Shown here one piece after another: positions 45,455 to 55,659 of a stretch of 64,000 nucleotides of DNA. A program made the position numbers and the translations under genes. The notes beneath the pieces were generated by a model, which worked only from the letters and a program-made list of their open reading frames with translations, was not told where the DNA came from and did no database searches. Location of the stretch: NCBI RefSeq assembly GCF_002994445.1, contig NZ_MRZJ01000010.1:20074-84073 (forward strand), written 5' to 3'. Positions within the stretch are counted from its first letter, which is position 1. Each line of letters opens with the position of its first letter. This DNA comes from Staphylococcus simulans. GTDB taxonomy: Bacteria > Bacillota > Bacilli > Staphylococcales > Staphylococcaceae.

Positions 45455-48400
45455 ATGGCTGAAAATGAGCAAAAGCAAGGTTTGTACGATGCAAGAAACG
45501 AACATGATGCTTGCGGCATAGGATTTTATGCAAACATGGACAATTTACGTTCTCACGATATTGTCATCAAGTCGCTGGAAATGCTGCGCCGTCTAGATCA
45601 CCGCGGGGGAATCGGTGCAGATGGAATGACTGGTGACGGAGCAGGGATTATGACTGAAATTCCATTTAAGTTTTTCAAACAACAGACAGATTTAGACTTG
45701 CCTGAAGAGGGCAGCTATGCTGTCGGTTTCTTTTTCACTAATGAACCAATTAAAGGTTCAAGACATGAAACAGTATTTAAGGCATATTTCGACAGCGAGG
45801 GGCTTCGTGTAATCGGGTACCGTGATGTACCTGTCGATGTCACAGCAATTGCACCGCATGTTGCAGAAACAATGCCGGTGATACAACAAGTATTTATTGA
45901 TTTAAACCACAGTGCTGATGCAGCAAAACGTCTGTATCTAGCACGTAAGAAAATTGAGTTTTACGGAGAAGAACAAGGGTTGGAATTATACTTCACAAGT
46001 TTATCTTCTAAGACAATTGTTTATAAAGGTTGGTTGCGTTCTGACCAAATTAAAGGGTTATACAACGATTTGAACCACCCTGATTATGAATCGAAATTAG
46101 GATTGGTCCACTCTCGATTCAGTACCAATACATTCCCAAGCTGGAAACGTGCGCATCCTAACCGTTTATTAATGCATAACGGAGAAATCAATACGATTCG
46201 AGGCAATGTCAACTGGATGCGTGCACGTCAGAAACGTTTGGTTGAAACGATTTTCGATGAAAACGATCGACCGAAAGTGCATGCAGTATTAGATGTGGAC
46301 GGAAGCGACTCAGCAATTGTAGATAATGCGCTTGAGTTCTTATCATTAGCAATGGAGCCTGAAAAAGCTGCAATGCTGCTCGTGCCGGAACCATGGCAAT
46401 ACAGTAAGGCCAACCAAAGTGCTGTACGTGCATTTTATGAATACTACAGCTATATGATGGAACCTTGGGATGGTCCGACAATGATTGCCTTTTGCAACGG
46501 CGATAAAATCGGAGCATTAACAGACCGTAACGGATTGCGTCCAGGTCGTTATACTGTAACGAAAGACAACTACATTATCTTTTCTTCAGAAGTCGGTGTT
46601 ATCGATGTAGATGAAGAAGATGTAGCTTTCAAAGGCAGATTGAATCCAGGACGATTGCTGCTTGTAGATTTCGATAAGCATGAAGTGGTGCATAACCATA
46701 TGCTCAAAGCTGAAATTGCAAGTGAATTACCATATGAGAAATGGCTGAAATCACATAAAGTCAATTTAGATTTAAATGTTCCATTCGAAACAAAGGGCTG
46801 GGATGTTAAAACAATAGAACGTCTTCAAAAACAATTCGGTTACACACGCGAAGAAATTTATAAATACATGGCCGAGCTGGTTTCAGGTAAAAAAGATCCT
46901 ATCGGTGCGATGGGTTATGATGCGCCGCTTGCAGTTTTAAATGAACGACCAGAATCATTATTCAATTACTTCAAGCAGCTCTTTGCACAAGTTACAAACC
47001 CGCCGATTGATGCTTACCGTGAAAAAATCGTTACCAGCGAATTATCTTATCTAGGTAAAGAAGGCAACTTGTTATTGCCGGATACAGATGCTTTGAACCG
47101 TCTGCAGCTTAAACATCCAGTATTGACTGAAGCACAATTAAAAGTAGCAGAAAACGGACCATTCAGAGCCAAACATTTATCTACGGTATACAGCGGCAGT
47201 TTAGAAGATGCACTTGAAGTGTTAAGAGAAAAAGCGGTAGAAGCAGTTAAACAAGGTTATGATATTTTAGTGTTGGATGACAGCAGTTTAAAATCAGAAC
47301 CGAGCTATGCAATGCCGATTTTATTAGCAGTCAGCTACTTGCACCAAGCATTAATCACAGAAGATTTAAGACAGGAAACAAGTTTGGTTGCTAAAGGCGG
47401 AGAAATTCGCGAAGTACATCATGTTGCATGTCTATTAGGTTACGGTGCTAACGCTGTGGTACCTTATTTAGCACAAGAAACGATTGCGGCACTTGTGGAA
47501 CAAGGCGAATTGCCGGGACCAGCAGAAGTACAAGTCAAAACTTATACAGATGTATTAGCTGAAGGTGTTATCAAAGTCATGTCTAAGATGGGTATCTCAA
47601 CAGTTCAAAGTTATCAAGGGGCACAAATCTTTGAAGCAGTTGGTTTATCTCATGATGTCATCGATAAATACTTTACAGGTACACAATCTAAGTTATCTGG
47701 TTTAAGCATTGGAATGATCGATGAAGAAAACAAGAAACGTCAAGGACGCAAAGAAGCACACTTGGAATCAGGCAGTACTTTCCAATGGCGTCAACAAGGT
47801 CAATATCATGCTTTCAACCCAACTACCATTAGGTTGTTGCAACATGCGTGTCGTGAAAACGACTATGACATGTTTAAAGAATATTCGAAAACAGTGAACG
47901 ATCATCGTACAGATCGTATCCGTCATTTAATGCAATTCAAAAAACGCACACCAATCAGTATTGATGCTGTTGAACCTATCGAAGACATCGTACATCGCTT
48001 TAACACAGGTGCGATGAGTTACGGTTCGATTTCTGCCGAAGCGCATAAAACTTTAGCAGAAGCGATGAACTTGATCGGCGGTAAAAGCAACAGCGGTGAA
48101 GGCGGAGAAAACCCTGAACGTTATATCAGAGGTTCAAAAGGAGAAGACTACACAAGTACGATTAAACAAGTCGCATCTGGTCGCTTCGGAGTTACAAGCA
48201 ATTACTTGCAACACGCTACTGAAATTCAAATTAAAGTAGCGCAAGGCGCTAAACCGGGGGAAGGCGGACAGTTGCCAGGTAAAAAAGTCTATCCATGGAT
48301 TGCTGAGGTGCGTGGTTCAACACCGGGTATCGGCTTGATTTCGCCGCCGCCTCACCACGACATCTATTCAATTGAAGATTTAGCACAATTGATACATGAC

Positions 48401-49948
48401 TTGAAGAATGCTAATCCAGAAGCGAATATCGCAGTAAAATTAGTATCTAAAAGCGGTGTCGGAACAATCGCAGCAGGTGTCGCAAAAGCCTTTGCCGATA
48501 AAATCGTTATCAGCGGTTATGACGGCGGTACAGGTGCTTCGCCTAAAACGAGTATCCAACATGCTGGACTGCCTTGGGAAATCGGTCTAGCAGAAACGCA
48601 TCAAACATTAATGATGAATGATTTACGTTCACGTATTCGTTTAGAAACGGACGGTAAATTATTAACTGGACACGATGTTGCCTATGCATGTGCATTAGGT
48701 GCAGAAGAATTTGGCTTTGCCACTGCACCGCTTGTAGTTTTAGGTTGTGTCATGATGCGTGTGTGTCACAAAGATACATGTCCTGTCGGCGTGGCGACAC
48801 AAAATGAAGATTTGCGTAAACTCTTTAACGGTCGTGCACATCACGTTGTGAACTTTATGCACTTTATCGCGCAAGAATTACGTGAAGTCTTAGCTGAACT
48901 TGGTTTGCATTCAGTCGAAGAATTAATCGGCCGAACAGATTTATTAGAAGCAAATGCTTCTATTGAAAATGATAAAGCACGTGCACTAGATGTTGCGCCG
49001 TTGCTTCATCAAGAAGAAGGACCTAAGTTTAAACAAATCGAACAATTGCATCACTTGGAAAAAGGTTTCGACCAGACAGAACTGATACCTGACGCTAAAG
49101 CAGCAATTGAAGCAGGCATTCAATTTAAAGGGACATACAATTTGTGCAACGAACAGCGTGATGTCGGCGTTACTGCAGGCAGTTTGATTACGCGTGCACA
49201 TGGAGCGGAAGGTTTACCCGAAGATACAATCTATGTTGAAACTACAGGCCATGCAGGCCAAAGCGTTGGTGCATTTACACCTTCAGGATTAACTATTCAC
49301 CATACAGGTGATGCAAACGACTATGTCGGTAAAGGTTTATCCGGCGGCAAGATCATCATCAACGCGCCAAACGAAGAACGAGAAGAAAATATTATTGCTG
49401 GTAACGTGTGCTTCTACGGTGCGACAGCTGGTAAAGCATTTATCAACGGTTATGCCGGTGAACGTTTCTGTATCAGAAACAGCGGTGTGCATGCAGTCGT
49501 TGAAGGTATCGGCAACCACGGATTAGAGTACATGACTGGCGGACGTGTCATTGTATTAGGCAATGTTGGAGACAACTTTGGTCAAGGTATGAGCGGCGGT
49601 GTTGCTTATATCTTCCCAGAGGATGTAGAACACTTTAAATCTTATTACGCTCTTCCAACACTTGATTTTGACACGATTTCTGAACCAGAAGAATTCGAAG
49701 TAATCAAAGACATGTTAGAAGAACATGTAAGATACACAGACAGTAAAAAAGCAAAAGCAGTCTTAGCGGACTTTGATAATGTTGCTCAAAAAGTAGTCAA
49801 AGTTATTCCGAAAGACTTTAAATTAATGATGCATAAAATCGAAGCGCAAGAACGCAAAACGCATAATCAATCCGAAGCAATTTTGAATGCATTTTATGAT
49901 GAACGTAAAGCATCCGAAGTAGAAGGACCATTCTCAGTAGTATATTAA
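45455..49948 (+). CDS. gltB: Glutamate synthase, large subunit
   Basis: 1497 residues, full length. The class II amidotransferase nucleophile is Cys20 in DACGIGFY, exposed after removal of a short propeptide. The amidotransferase domain runs to ~430, the central domain to ~780, then the FMN/synthase domain (GAMSYGSISAEAH ~865; SGYDGGTGASP ~1020). The [3Fe-4S] cysteines are in CVMMRVCHKDTCPVG (~1100), and the C-terminal GXGXG-rich beta helix is ~1215-1460. Makes two glutamates from glutamine and 2-oxoglutarate together with GltD. GGAGGAGC precedes the ATG. Confidence 0.97.
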   Translation: MAENEQKQGLYDARNEHDACGIGFYANMDNLRSHDIVIKSLEMLRRLDHRGGIGADGMTGDGAGIMTEIPFKFFKQQTDLDLPEEGSYAVGFFFTNEPIKGSRHETVFKAYFDSEGLRVIGYRDVPVDVTAIAPHVAETMPVIQQVFIDLNHSADAAKRLYLARKKIEFYGEEQGLELYFTSLSSKTIVYKGWLRSDQIKGLYNDLNHPDYESKLGLVHSRFSTNTFPSWKRAHPNRLLMHNGEINTIRGNVNWMRARQKRLVETIFDENDRPKVHAVLDVDGSDSAIVDNALEFLSLAMEPEKAAMLLVPEPWQYSKANQSAVRAFYEYYSYMMEPWDGPTMIAFCNGDKIGALTDRNGLRPGRYTVTKDNYIIFSSEVGVIDVDEEDVAFKGRLNPGRLLLVDFDKHEVVHNHMLKAEIASELPYEKWLKSHKVNLDLNVPFETKGWDVKTIERLQKQFGYTREEIYKYMAELVSGKKDPIGAMGYDAPLAVLNERPESLFNYFKQLFAQVTNPPIDAYREKIVTSELSYLGKEGNLLLPDTDALNRLQLKHPVLTEAQLKVAENGPFRAKHLSTVYSGSLEDALEVLREKAVEAVKQGYDILVLDDSSLKSEPSYAMPILLAVSYLHQALITEDLRQETSLVAKGGEIREVHHVACLLGYGANAVVPYLAQETIAALVEQGELPGPAEVQVKTYTDVLAEGVIKVMSKMGISTVQSYQGAQIFEAVGLSHDVIDKYFTGTQSKLSGLSIGMIDEENKKRQGRKEAHLESGSTFQWRQQGQYHAFNPTTIRLLQHACRENDYDMFKEYSKTVNDHRTDRIRHLMQFKKRTPISIDAVEPIEDIVHRFNTGAMSYGSISAEAHKTLAEAMNLIGGKSNSGEGGENPERYIRGSKGEDYTSTIKQVASGRFGVTSNYLQHATEIQIKVAQGAKPGEGGQLPGKKVYPWIAEVRGSTPGIGLISPPPHHDIYSIEDLAQLIHDLKNANPEANIAVKLVSKSGVGTIAAGVAKAFADKIVISGYDGGTGASPKTSIQHAGLPWEIGLAETHQTLMMNDLRSRIRLETDGKLLTGHDVAYACALGAEEFGFATAPLVVLGCVMMRVCHKDTCPVGVATQNEDLRKLFNGRAHHVVNFMHFIAQELREVLAELGLHSVEELIGRTDLLEANASIENDKARALDVAPLLHQEEGPKFKQIEQLHHLEKGFDQTELIPDAKAAIEAGIQFKGTYNLCNEQRDVGVTAGSLITRAHGAEGLPEDTIYVETTGHAGQSVGAFTPSGLTIHHTGDANDYVGKGLSGGKIIINAPNEEREENIIAGNVCFYGATAGKAFINGYAGERFCIRNSGVHAVVEGIGNHGLEYMTGGRVIVLGNVGDNFGQGMSGGVAYIFPEDVEHFKSYYALPTLDFDTISEPEEFEVIKDMLEEHVRYTDSKKAKAVLADFDNVAQKVVKVIPKDFKLMMHKIEAQERKTHNQSEAILNAFYDERKASEVEGPFSVVY

Positions 49949-49971
49949 CGAAACAGAAGGAGTGTTTAGAT

Positions 49972-51444
49972 ATGGGTGAATTTAAAGGTTTTATGAAATA
50001 CGACAAACAAGCACTGCCGGAACTTTCGTTAGCAGAGCGTTTAAAAAGTCATCTTCAATTCCAGCAGCGTTTCACTAAAGAAGATGCACAACGTCAAGGT
50101 GCGCGATGTATGGATTGCGGAACACCATTTTGCCAAACAGGTCAGCTTGTAGGACGTGAAGCCATCGGGTGTCCGATCGGCAACTACATTCCTGAATGGA
50201 ATGATTTGGTTTACCGCGGTGATTTCAGAAAAGCTTATGAGAGATTGTCTGAGACAAACAACTTCCCTGATTTTACAGGGCGTGTTTGTCCGGCACCTTG
50301 TGAAAATGCATGTGTAATGAAAATCAATCGTGAATCTATCGCAATCAAGGGGATTGAGAGAACAATCATAGACGAAGCATTCGAAAACGGATGGGTACAA
50401 CCTCGTGTACCAGAACAACGCACAGGACAATCAGTTGCGATTGTCGGCAGCGGACCAGCAGGATTGACAGCTGCTGATGAATTGAATGCTAAAGGGTATG
50501 ATGTGACAGTTTATGAACGTGCGCATGAACCAGGCGGACTATTAATGTATGGTATTCCTAACATGAAACTTGATAAAGGTGTCGTTCGCCGCAGAATTGA
50601 TTTGATGAAAGAAGCGGGAGTAAAATTCATTACTAACACTGAAGTCGGTGTAGATATTTCCCGGGAAACATTAGATGAGCAATTCGATGCAATTATCGTA
50701 TGTACAGGTTCGCATCAAGCGAGAGATTTACCGTTAGAAGGGCGTATGGGTCATGGTATTCATTTCGCACTGGATTATTTAACTGAACAAACACAAATCT
50801 TAACAGGTGAATTAAAACCTGAAGATGCGACAATCAGTGCAGAAGGTAAAAATGTAATTGTAATCGGTGCAGGTGATACAGGTGCGGACTGTGTTGCGAC
50901 AGCTTTACGCGAAAACTGTAAATCTATCGTACAATTCAACAACTTCACTAAATTACCTGAACGTTACGAAATAGAAGGTAATCCATATTGGCCGATGTCT
51001 ATGCCAGTATTTAAAATGGACTATGCACATACAGAGTACGAAGAAAAATTCGGTTTTGAACCGCGTGCATACGGTGCGAACTCTATGCGTTATGATGTAG
51101 ATAAACTAGGAAATGTACATGGTGTTTATACACAAACATTGCGTGAGCTTCCTGACGGATCTACAGAAATGGATGATACATTACACCATTGGCCAGCGGA
51201 CTTAGTCTTGCTTGCAATCGGGTTTATCGGTACTGAAAATACTGTACCGCATGCATTTAATTTGAAAACAGAACGTAATAGTATCGTTGCTAATGATAAA
51301 GATTATGCGACAAGCCAGCCTCATATTTTTGCGGCAGGCGATGCACGACGCGGACAAAGTTTAGTTGTTTGGGCAATTAAAGAAGGACGCGGCGTCGCAA
51401 AAGCAGTAGACAAATATCTGCAAAAACAAACGGTATTAAATTAA
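49972..51444 (+). CDS. gltD: Glutamate synthase, small subunit (NADPH)
   Basis: 490 residues. The N-terminal [4Fe-4S] cysteines are CMDCGTPFCQ (~44-52), GCPIGNYIPEW (~63) and CPAPCENAC (~104-112). FAD-binding IVGSGPAGLTAADELNAKGY (~155) and NADPH-binding VIGAGDTGADCVATAL (~295) follow, with AAGDARRGQSLVVWAI near the end. It passes NADPH electrons to GltB, encoded 23 bases upstream. Followed by a terminator. Confidence 0.97.
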   Translation: MGEFKGFMKYDKQALPELSLAERLKSHLQFQQRFTKEDAQRQGARCMDCGTPFCQTGQLVGREAIGCPIGNYIPEWNDLVYRGDFRKAYERLSETNNFPDFTGRVCPAPCENACVMKINRESIAIKGIERTIIDEAFENGWVQPRVPEQRTGQSVAIVGSGPAGLTAADELNAKGYDVTVYERAHEPGGLLMYGIPNMKLDKGVVRRRIDLMKEAGVKFITNTEVGVDISRETLDEQFDAIIVCTGSHQARDLPLEGRMGHGIHFALDYLTEQTQILTGELKPEDATISAEGKNVIVIGAGDTGADCVATALRENCKSIVQFNNFTKLPERYEIEGNPYWPMSMPVFKMDYAHTEYEEKFGFEPRAYGANSMRYDVDKLGNVHGVYTQTLRELPDGSTEMDDTLHHWPADLVLLAIGFIGTENTVPHAFNLKTERNSIVANDKDYATSQPHIFAAGDARRGQSLVVWAIKEGRGVAKAVDKYLQKQTVLN

Positions 51445-51450
51445 TATTTC

Positions 51451-51488
51451 AATAACACGTATCTTGCGGGGTACGTGTTATTTTATTT
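51451..51488 (+). terminator. Terminator of gltBD
   Basis: Perfect 11-bp stem AATAACACGTA / TACGTGTTATT with TTATTT tail. Confidence 0.88.
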
Positions 51489-51583
51489 AGTTTTTTAAAT
51501 TGTCAACGCTTTCATATTAAAATAAGGTAAAAATTGATTGACAATTAGAGAAAAATAGAATACAATTGTTCTTGTGCTTATTT

Positions 51584-51676
51584 GGAGGAATACCCAAGTC
51601 CGGCTGAAGGGATCGGTCTTGAAAACCGACAGGGGCTTAACGGCTCGCGGGGGTTCGAATCCCTCTTCCTCCGCCA
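51584..51676 (+). tRNA. tRNA-Ser (UGA anticodon)
   Basis: A class II tRNA with a long variable arm. Acceptor stem GGAGGAA (51584-51590) pairs with TTCCTCC (51666-51672), then G and an encoded CCA. The anticodon arm TCGGT-CTTGAAA-ACCGA gives anticodon TGA. The T-arm contains GGTTCGAATCC. It sits alone between gltD and a VOC gene; the same tRNA follows gltD in S. aureus. Confidence 0.96.
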
Positions 51677-51706
51677 TTAGAATTAAATTCCAAGACTAAT
51701 AGATAT

Positions 51707-51755
51707 AAAAAGGCAATCATTCAATGTCATGTTGAGTGATTGCCTTTTTAGTTTT
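51707..51755 (+). terminator. Terminator after tRNA-Ser
   Basis: AAAAGGCAATCA-TCAA / TTGA-TGATTGCCTTTT stem then T. Confidence 0.85.
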
Positions 51756-51875
51756 TATTTGAAAATTTCAGCTGAAAGTTGAATTATATTGACAGCAAAC
51801 ACAAACTGAGCCAAACAGGTTTATTTAAGTATCATTAAAGGAACAACTAATTATTCCTATCAGGAGGTAACAGAA

Positions 51876-52268
51876 ATGAAAATAAAAGTGACAAGTATTT
51901 TTGTGGATGATCAAGATCATGCATTAAAGTTTTATACAGAGGTATTAGGATTTGAGAAGAAATCTGATGAACCTGCTGGTGAATATCGCTGGTTGACTGT
52001 TGTGTCTAAAGAAGAACCTAACGGCTCTGAACTATTGTTAGAGCCGAATGAACATGAAATTGCGAAAAACTATCAAGAAGGCTTGAAAAAAGAAGGTATT
52101 CCCTGCGCATTATTAGACGTAGAAGATGTACAAGCTACATATCAAAACCTTAAAGAACAAGGAGTAGGTTTCACAATGGCACCGATGGAATATGGTAATG
52201 TGAAATTTGCGATATTTGATGATACTTGCGGCAATTTGATTCAAATTGTTGAACGTCATGAACAGTAA
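51876..52268 (+). CDS. VOC (glyoxalase/bleomycin-resistance) family protein
   Basis: 130 residues, one VOC domain pair: MKIKVTSIFVDDQDHALKFYTEVLGFEKK at the start (shown to residue 29 in two pieces: VTSIFVDDQDHALKFY and TEVLGFEKK), LLLEPNEHEIAKNYQ in the middle, and FAIFDDTCGNLIQIVERH at the end. The metal-ligand position near the N-terminus is not His, so it may be a binding protein rather than an enzyme. Substrate unknown. CAGGAGG precedes the ATG. Confidence 0.82.
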   Translation: MKIKVTSIFVDDQDHALKFYTEVLGFEKKSDEPAGEYRWLTVVSKEEPNGSELLLEPNEHEIAKNYQEGLKKEGIPCALLDVEDVQATYQNLKEQGVGFTMAPMEYGNVKFAIFDDTCGNLIQIVERHEQ

Positions 52269-52387
52269 AATAGTAATTGCTATGAAACGATAATCTTTAA
52301 TAAGGTTGTCGTTTTTTTATTTGTCTGAGTATCCTCTTTAAGTATTTGAATGCTGTATGAATATGTATAAGAAAGTATTAATTTAAA

Positions 52388-52424
52388 TGAAAGCCTTTAC
52401 ACAACTTGTCTAGACAAGTATAAT
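52388..52424 (+). promoter_or_regulatory. treP promoter with TreR-type operator and cre-like site
   Basis: TTTACA (52396-52401), 17 bases, TATAAT (52419-52424). The 16-bp perfect palindrome ACTTGTCTAGACAAGT (52404-52419) fills the spacer, a blocking position for the GntR-type repressor encoded by treR. TGAAAGCCTTTACA (52388-52401) matches the catabolite-responsive element with one mismatch and overlaps the -35. Confidence 0.8.
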
Positions 52425-52458
52425 AAATTCAAACGAGAAAAAAGAGGGAGTGAGTAAG

Positions 52459-53886
52459 ATGGCTGTTAAAGATAAAGATGTAAAAGCGATAGTAAAAGCA
52501 ATTGGCGGCGCAGAAAACGTAGATACTGCAACGCATTGTGTCACACGATTACGTTTAGTATTAAAGGACGACAATAAGGTTAATAAAGATGAATTAGATG
52601 ACAATCCGCTGGTTAAAGGACAATTCAAAGCGGATCATCAGTACCAAATTGTAATTGGACCAGGTACTGTAGATGAAGTATACAAACGTTTTATGGATGA
52701 TATCGGAAAAGATGAAGCTTCTAAAGATGATGTAAAAGCTGCAGCGGCGCAAAAAGGCAATCCAATCCAGCGTCTTGTGAAATTATTAGGAGATATCTTT
52801 ATTCCGATTTTACCTGCCATCGTGACAGCGGGTCTATTAATGGGGATTTATAATGTCTTAACGATGAAAGATTTATTCGGTTCTAAGCCATTAGTGGAAC
52901 AATTCCCGCAAATGGCTGACTTCGCAGATATTGTCAATGTCATTGCGACAACGGCATTTATCTTCTTGCCGGCATTAATTGGTTGGAGCAGTATGCGTGT
53001 GTTCGGAGGAAATCCAGTACTAGGTTTAGTATTAGGACTTGTGTTAATGCATCCGCAGTTAATCTCTCAATATTCATTGAATGAAGGGTCAAAGATTCCA
53101 GTATGGCATATTTTTGGTTTAGATATTAAACAGTTGAACTATCAAGGACAAGTTTTACCGGTATTATTAGCGTCTTACGTTTTAGCACAAATTGAAAAAG
53201 CTTTAAACAAAGTCGTACATGATTCGATTAAGATGCTGGTCGTAGGACCTATCGCATTGCTTGTGACAGGTTTCTTAGCATTCTTAGTGATTGGACCTAT
53301 CGCATTGTGGGTCGGTACAGGTATTACTAACGTTGTAACATTCCTATTCGAACATGCAGGTTGGTTAGGAGGCGCAATTTATGGTTTATTCTATGCGCCG
53401 CTTGTTATTACAGGTCTGCATCATATGTTCTTAGCAGTAGACTTCCAATTAATGGGTTCAAGCTTAAAAGGTACTTACTTATGGCCGATTCTTGCGATTT
53501 CAAATATCTGCCAAGGTTCAGCAGCCTTCGGTGCTTGGTACGTCTATAAACGTCGTAAAATGGCAAAAGAACAAGGACTTGCGATGACTTCAGGTATTTC
53601 CGGCTTATTAGGTGTCACTGAACCGGCAATGTTCGGTGTGAATATTCCGTTGAAATATCCATTCGTCGCAGCTATCCTTACTTCAGGTGTATTAGGTGCA
53701 TTTATCGGTGCCAGCAAAGTCTTAGGTAACGTTGGTGTCGGCGGTGTACCCGCAATCATTTCGATTCAAAAAGACTTCTGGCTTGTTTATGGTATCTGTA
53801 CAGTAATTGCAGTTTTTGTACCAGCAATTTTAACAGTAGTTTTCTCTAAGTTTGCGAAAACCAAAGCAAAAGAAATGGTAGACTAA
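52459..53886 (+). CDS. treP: Trehalose-specific PTS permease, EIIBC
   Basis: 475 residues from ATG 52459 (GAGGGAG upstream; GTG 52450 less likely). The EIIB domain (~1-85) has the phospho-cysteine in ATHCVTRLRL (~Cys 26). The EIIC domain (~105-470) has about ten membrane segments and the GITEPAMFGVNIPLKYPF-type loop (here GVTEPAMFGVN). It imports trehalose as trehalose-6-phosphate; EIIA must come from another system, as in other firmicutes. First gene of the tre operon. Confidence 0.94.
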   Translation: MAVKDKDVKAIVKAIGGAENVDTATHCVTRLRLVLKDDNKVNKDELDDNPLVKGQFKADHQYQIVIGPGTVDEVYKRFMDDIGKDEASKDDVKAAAAQKGNPIQRLVKLLGDIFIPILPAIVTAGLLMGIYNVLTMKDLFGSKPLVEQFPQMADFADIVNVIATTAFIFLPALIGWSSMRVFGGNPVLGLVLGLVLMHPQLISQYSLNEGSKIPVWHIFGLDIKQLNYQGQVLPVLLASYVLAQIEKALNKVVHDSIKMLVVGPIALLVTGFLAFLVIGPIALWVGTGITNVVTFLFEHAGWLGGAIYGLFYAPLVITGLHHMFLAVDFQLMGSSLKGTYLWPILAISNICQGSAAFGAWYVYKRRKMAKEQGLAMTSGISGLLGVTEPAMFGVNIPLKYPFVAAILTSGVLGAFIGASKVLGNVGVGGVPAIISIQKDFWLVYGICTVIAVFVPAILTVVFSKFAKTKAKEMVD

Positions 53887-53932
53887 ATTTAAGTATAGAA
53901 CGAAAGCTAACCATGAAAGTGATGAAAAGTAT

Positions 53933-53972
53933 AAAACAGAACATCGTGCAGAGGGTGTTCTGTTTTTTTAAT
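53933..53972 (+). terminator. Intra-operon terminator/attenuator between treP and treC
   Basis: AAAACAGAACA / TGTTCTGTTTT stem with T7. It would reduce read-through into treC or define a treP-only mRNA. Confidence 0.75.
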
Positions 53973-53998
53973 AATAGAAAGGTAAAGGTGGTCATTTT

Positions 53999-55642
53999 AT
54001 GAAGAAACAAGATATAAGAAAATCAGTGGTCTATCAAATTTATCCTAAGTCATTTAACGACACGACAGGTAATGGTGCAGGAGATTTAAACGGGATTATT
54101 GAAAAAATGGATTACCTTGAATATTTAGGTGTCGATTATCTATGGCTCACACCGGTTTATCGTTCTCCAATGAATGATAATGGTTATGATATCAGTGATT
54201 ACTATAATGTAAATGAAGCATTCGGCACAAAAGAAGATTTAAAACGCTTATTAGATACAGCACATGATCACAATTTGAAAGTAATGATGGATATTGTGAT
54301 TAACCATACTTCTACAGAACATGAATGGTTCAAAGAAGCAATATCCTCAAAAGACAATCCTTATAGAGATTATTACTTCTTCCGTAAGTCCGCAAAAGAA
54401 GGCGTGCCGCCGACAAACTGGGAATCAAAATTCGGAGGCAATGCATGGAAATATGATGAAGCAACGGATGAATACTACTTGCATCTGTTTGACGTTACTC
54501 AAGCGGATTTAAACTGGGAAAATCCTAAAGTACGAGAAGCCCTTTATGACATGATCAATTACTGGATAGACTTTGGAGTAGATGGGTTCCGTTTTGACGT
54601 CATCAACTTGATTTCAAAAGGCGAATTTAAAGATTCAGATAAAATCGGTAAAGAGTTTTATACAGACGGCCCGCGTGTACATGAATTTATTCATGAAATG
54701 AACCGCAATACATTCGGAGGCAAAGACTTGATGACGGTCGGAGAAATGTCTTCCACAACGATTGATAATTGTATTAAGTATACAAATCCAAAGCGCGAAG
54801 AGTTGAGCAGTGTTTTCAACTTCCATCATTTAAAGGTTGATTATGAAGATGGAGAAAAATGGACATTAGCAGATTTCGATTTTATCGCATTGAAACGTAT
54901 TTTAATGGAATGGCAGCTCGGTATCTATGAAGGCAATGGCTGGAATGCGATTTTCTGGTGCAACCATGACCAACCGCGTGTTGTTTCCCGTTTCGGAGAT
55001 GATTCAACGGAAGAATTGCGTCAAAAGAGTGCGAAAATGTTAGCAGTAGCATTACACATGCTTCAAGGGACACCTTATATTTATCAAGGTGAAGAAATCG
55101 GAATGACGAATCCGCACTTTACAAACATTGATCAATACCGTGATGTAGAATCATTAAATGCCTATCAGAATTTAAAAAACAAAGGATATGATGAAACAAA
55201 AATCATGCAGATTTTAGCACAGAAATCTCGTGATAATTCACGTACGCCGATGCAGTGGACAGCAGGTGAAAATGCTGGATTTACAAGTGGTACACCATGG
55301 ATAGATATTCCAGAGAATTATCGCTATATTAATGTTGAAGATGATATAGAAAGTGAACATTCTATTTTACAAACTTATCGCGAATTAATTCGCTTGCGTC
55401 ATGAACATGATATTATTACTTATGGAGCGATTACACCTATGTATATGGAAGATCCGAACTTGATGATTTATCAACGTTCGTATCAAGGTGAAACTTGGTT
55501 AGTGATTGCGAACTTTAGTAAAGATGCAGTCACATTGCCTAAAGACCTGTATACTGAAGGTAAAGTGATTATAGAACGCGGTTCAATCACAAATGGCGAG
55601 ATTGAAGGCTATGGTGCTATTGTGATTGCGAATAACGATTAA
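53999..55642 (+). CDS. treC: Trehalose-6-phosphate hydrolase (alpha,alpha-phosphotrehalase)
   Basis: 547 residues, GH13 family. Conserved regions are DIVINHTSTEHEWF (region I), GFRFDVINLIS (nucleophile Asp ~197), TVGEMSST (acid Glu ~240) and FWCNHDQPRVVSRFG (region IV, Asp ~320). N-terminal VYQIYPKSFNDTTGNGAGDLNGI is the oligo-1,6-glucosidase/trehalose-6-P hydrolase type. It splits trehalose-6-phosphate to glucose and glucose-6-phosphate. AAAGGTGG precedes the ATG. The neighbours treP and treR fix the substrate. Confidence 0.94.
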   Translation: MKKQDIRKSVVYQIYPKSFNDTTGNGAGDLNGIIEKMDYLEYLGVDYLWLTPVYRSPMNDNGYDISDYYNVNEAFGTKEDLKRLLDTAHDHNLKVMMDIVINHTSTEHEWFKEAISSKDNPYRDYYFFRKSAKEGVPPTNWESKFGGNAWKYDEATDEYYLHLFDVTQADLNWENPKVREALYDMINYWIDFGVDGFRFDVINLISKGEFKDSDKIGKEFYTDGPRVHEFIHEMNRNTFGGKDLMTVGEMSSTTIDNCIKYTNPKREELSSVFNFHHLKVDYEDGEKWTLADFDFIALKRILMEWQLGIYEGNGWNAIFWCNHDQPRVVSRFGDDSTEELRQKSAKMLAVALHMLQGTPYIYQGEEIGMTNPHFTNIDQYRDVESLNAYQNLKNKGYDETKIMQILAQKSRDNSRTPMQWTAGENAGFTSGTPWIDIPENYRYINVEDDIESEHSILQTYRELIRLRHEHDIITYGAITPMYMEDPNLMIYQRSYQGETWLVIANFSKDAVTLPKDLYTEGKVIIERGSITNGEIEGYGAIVIANND

Positions 55643-55659
55643 AGAATAGAGTGAGAGTT

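Noticed and set aside
51495..51677. 60-codon minus-strand frame
   Set aside because: It overlaps the tRNA-Ser gene; the translated piece is the well-known false protein read from tRNA complement.
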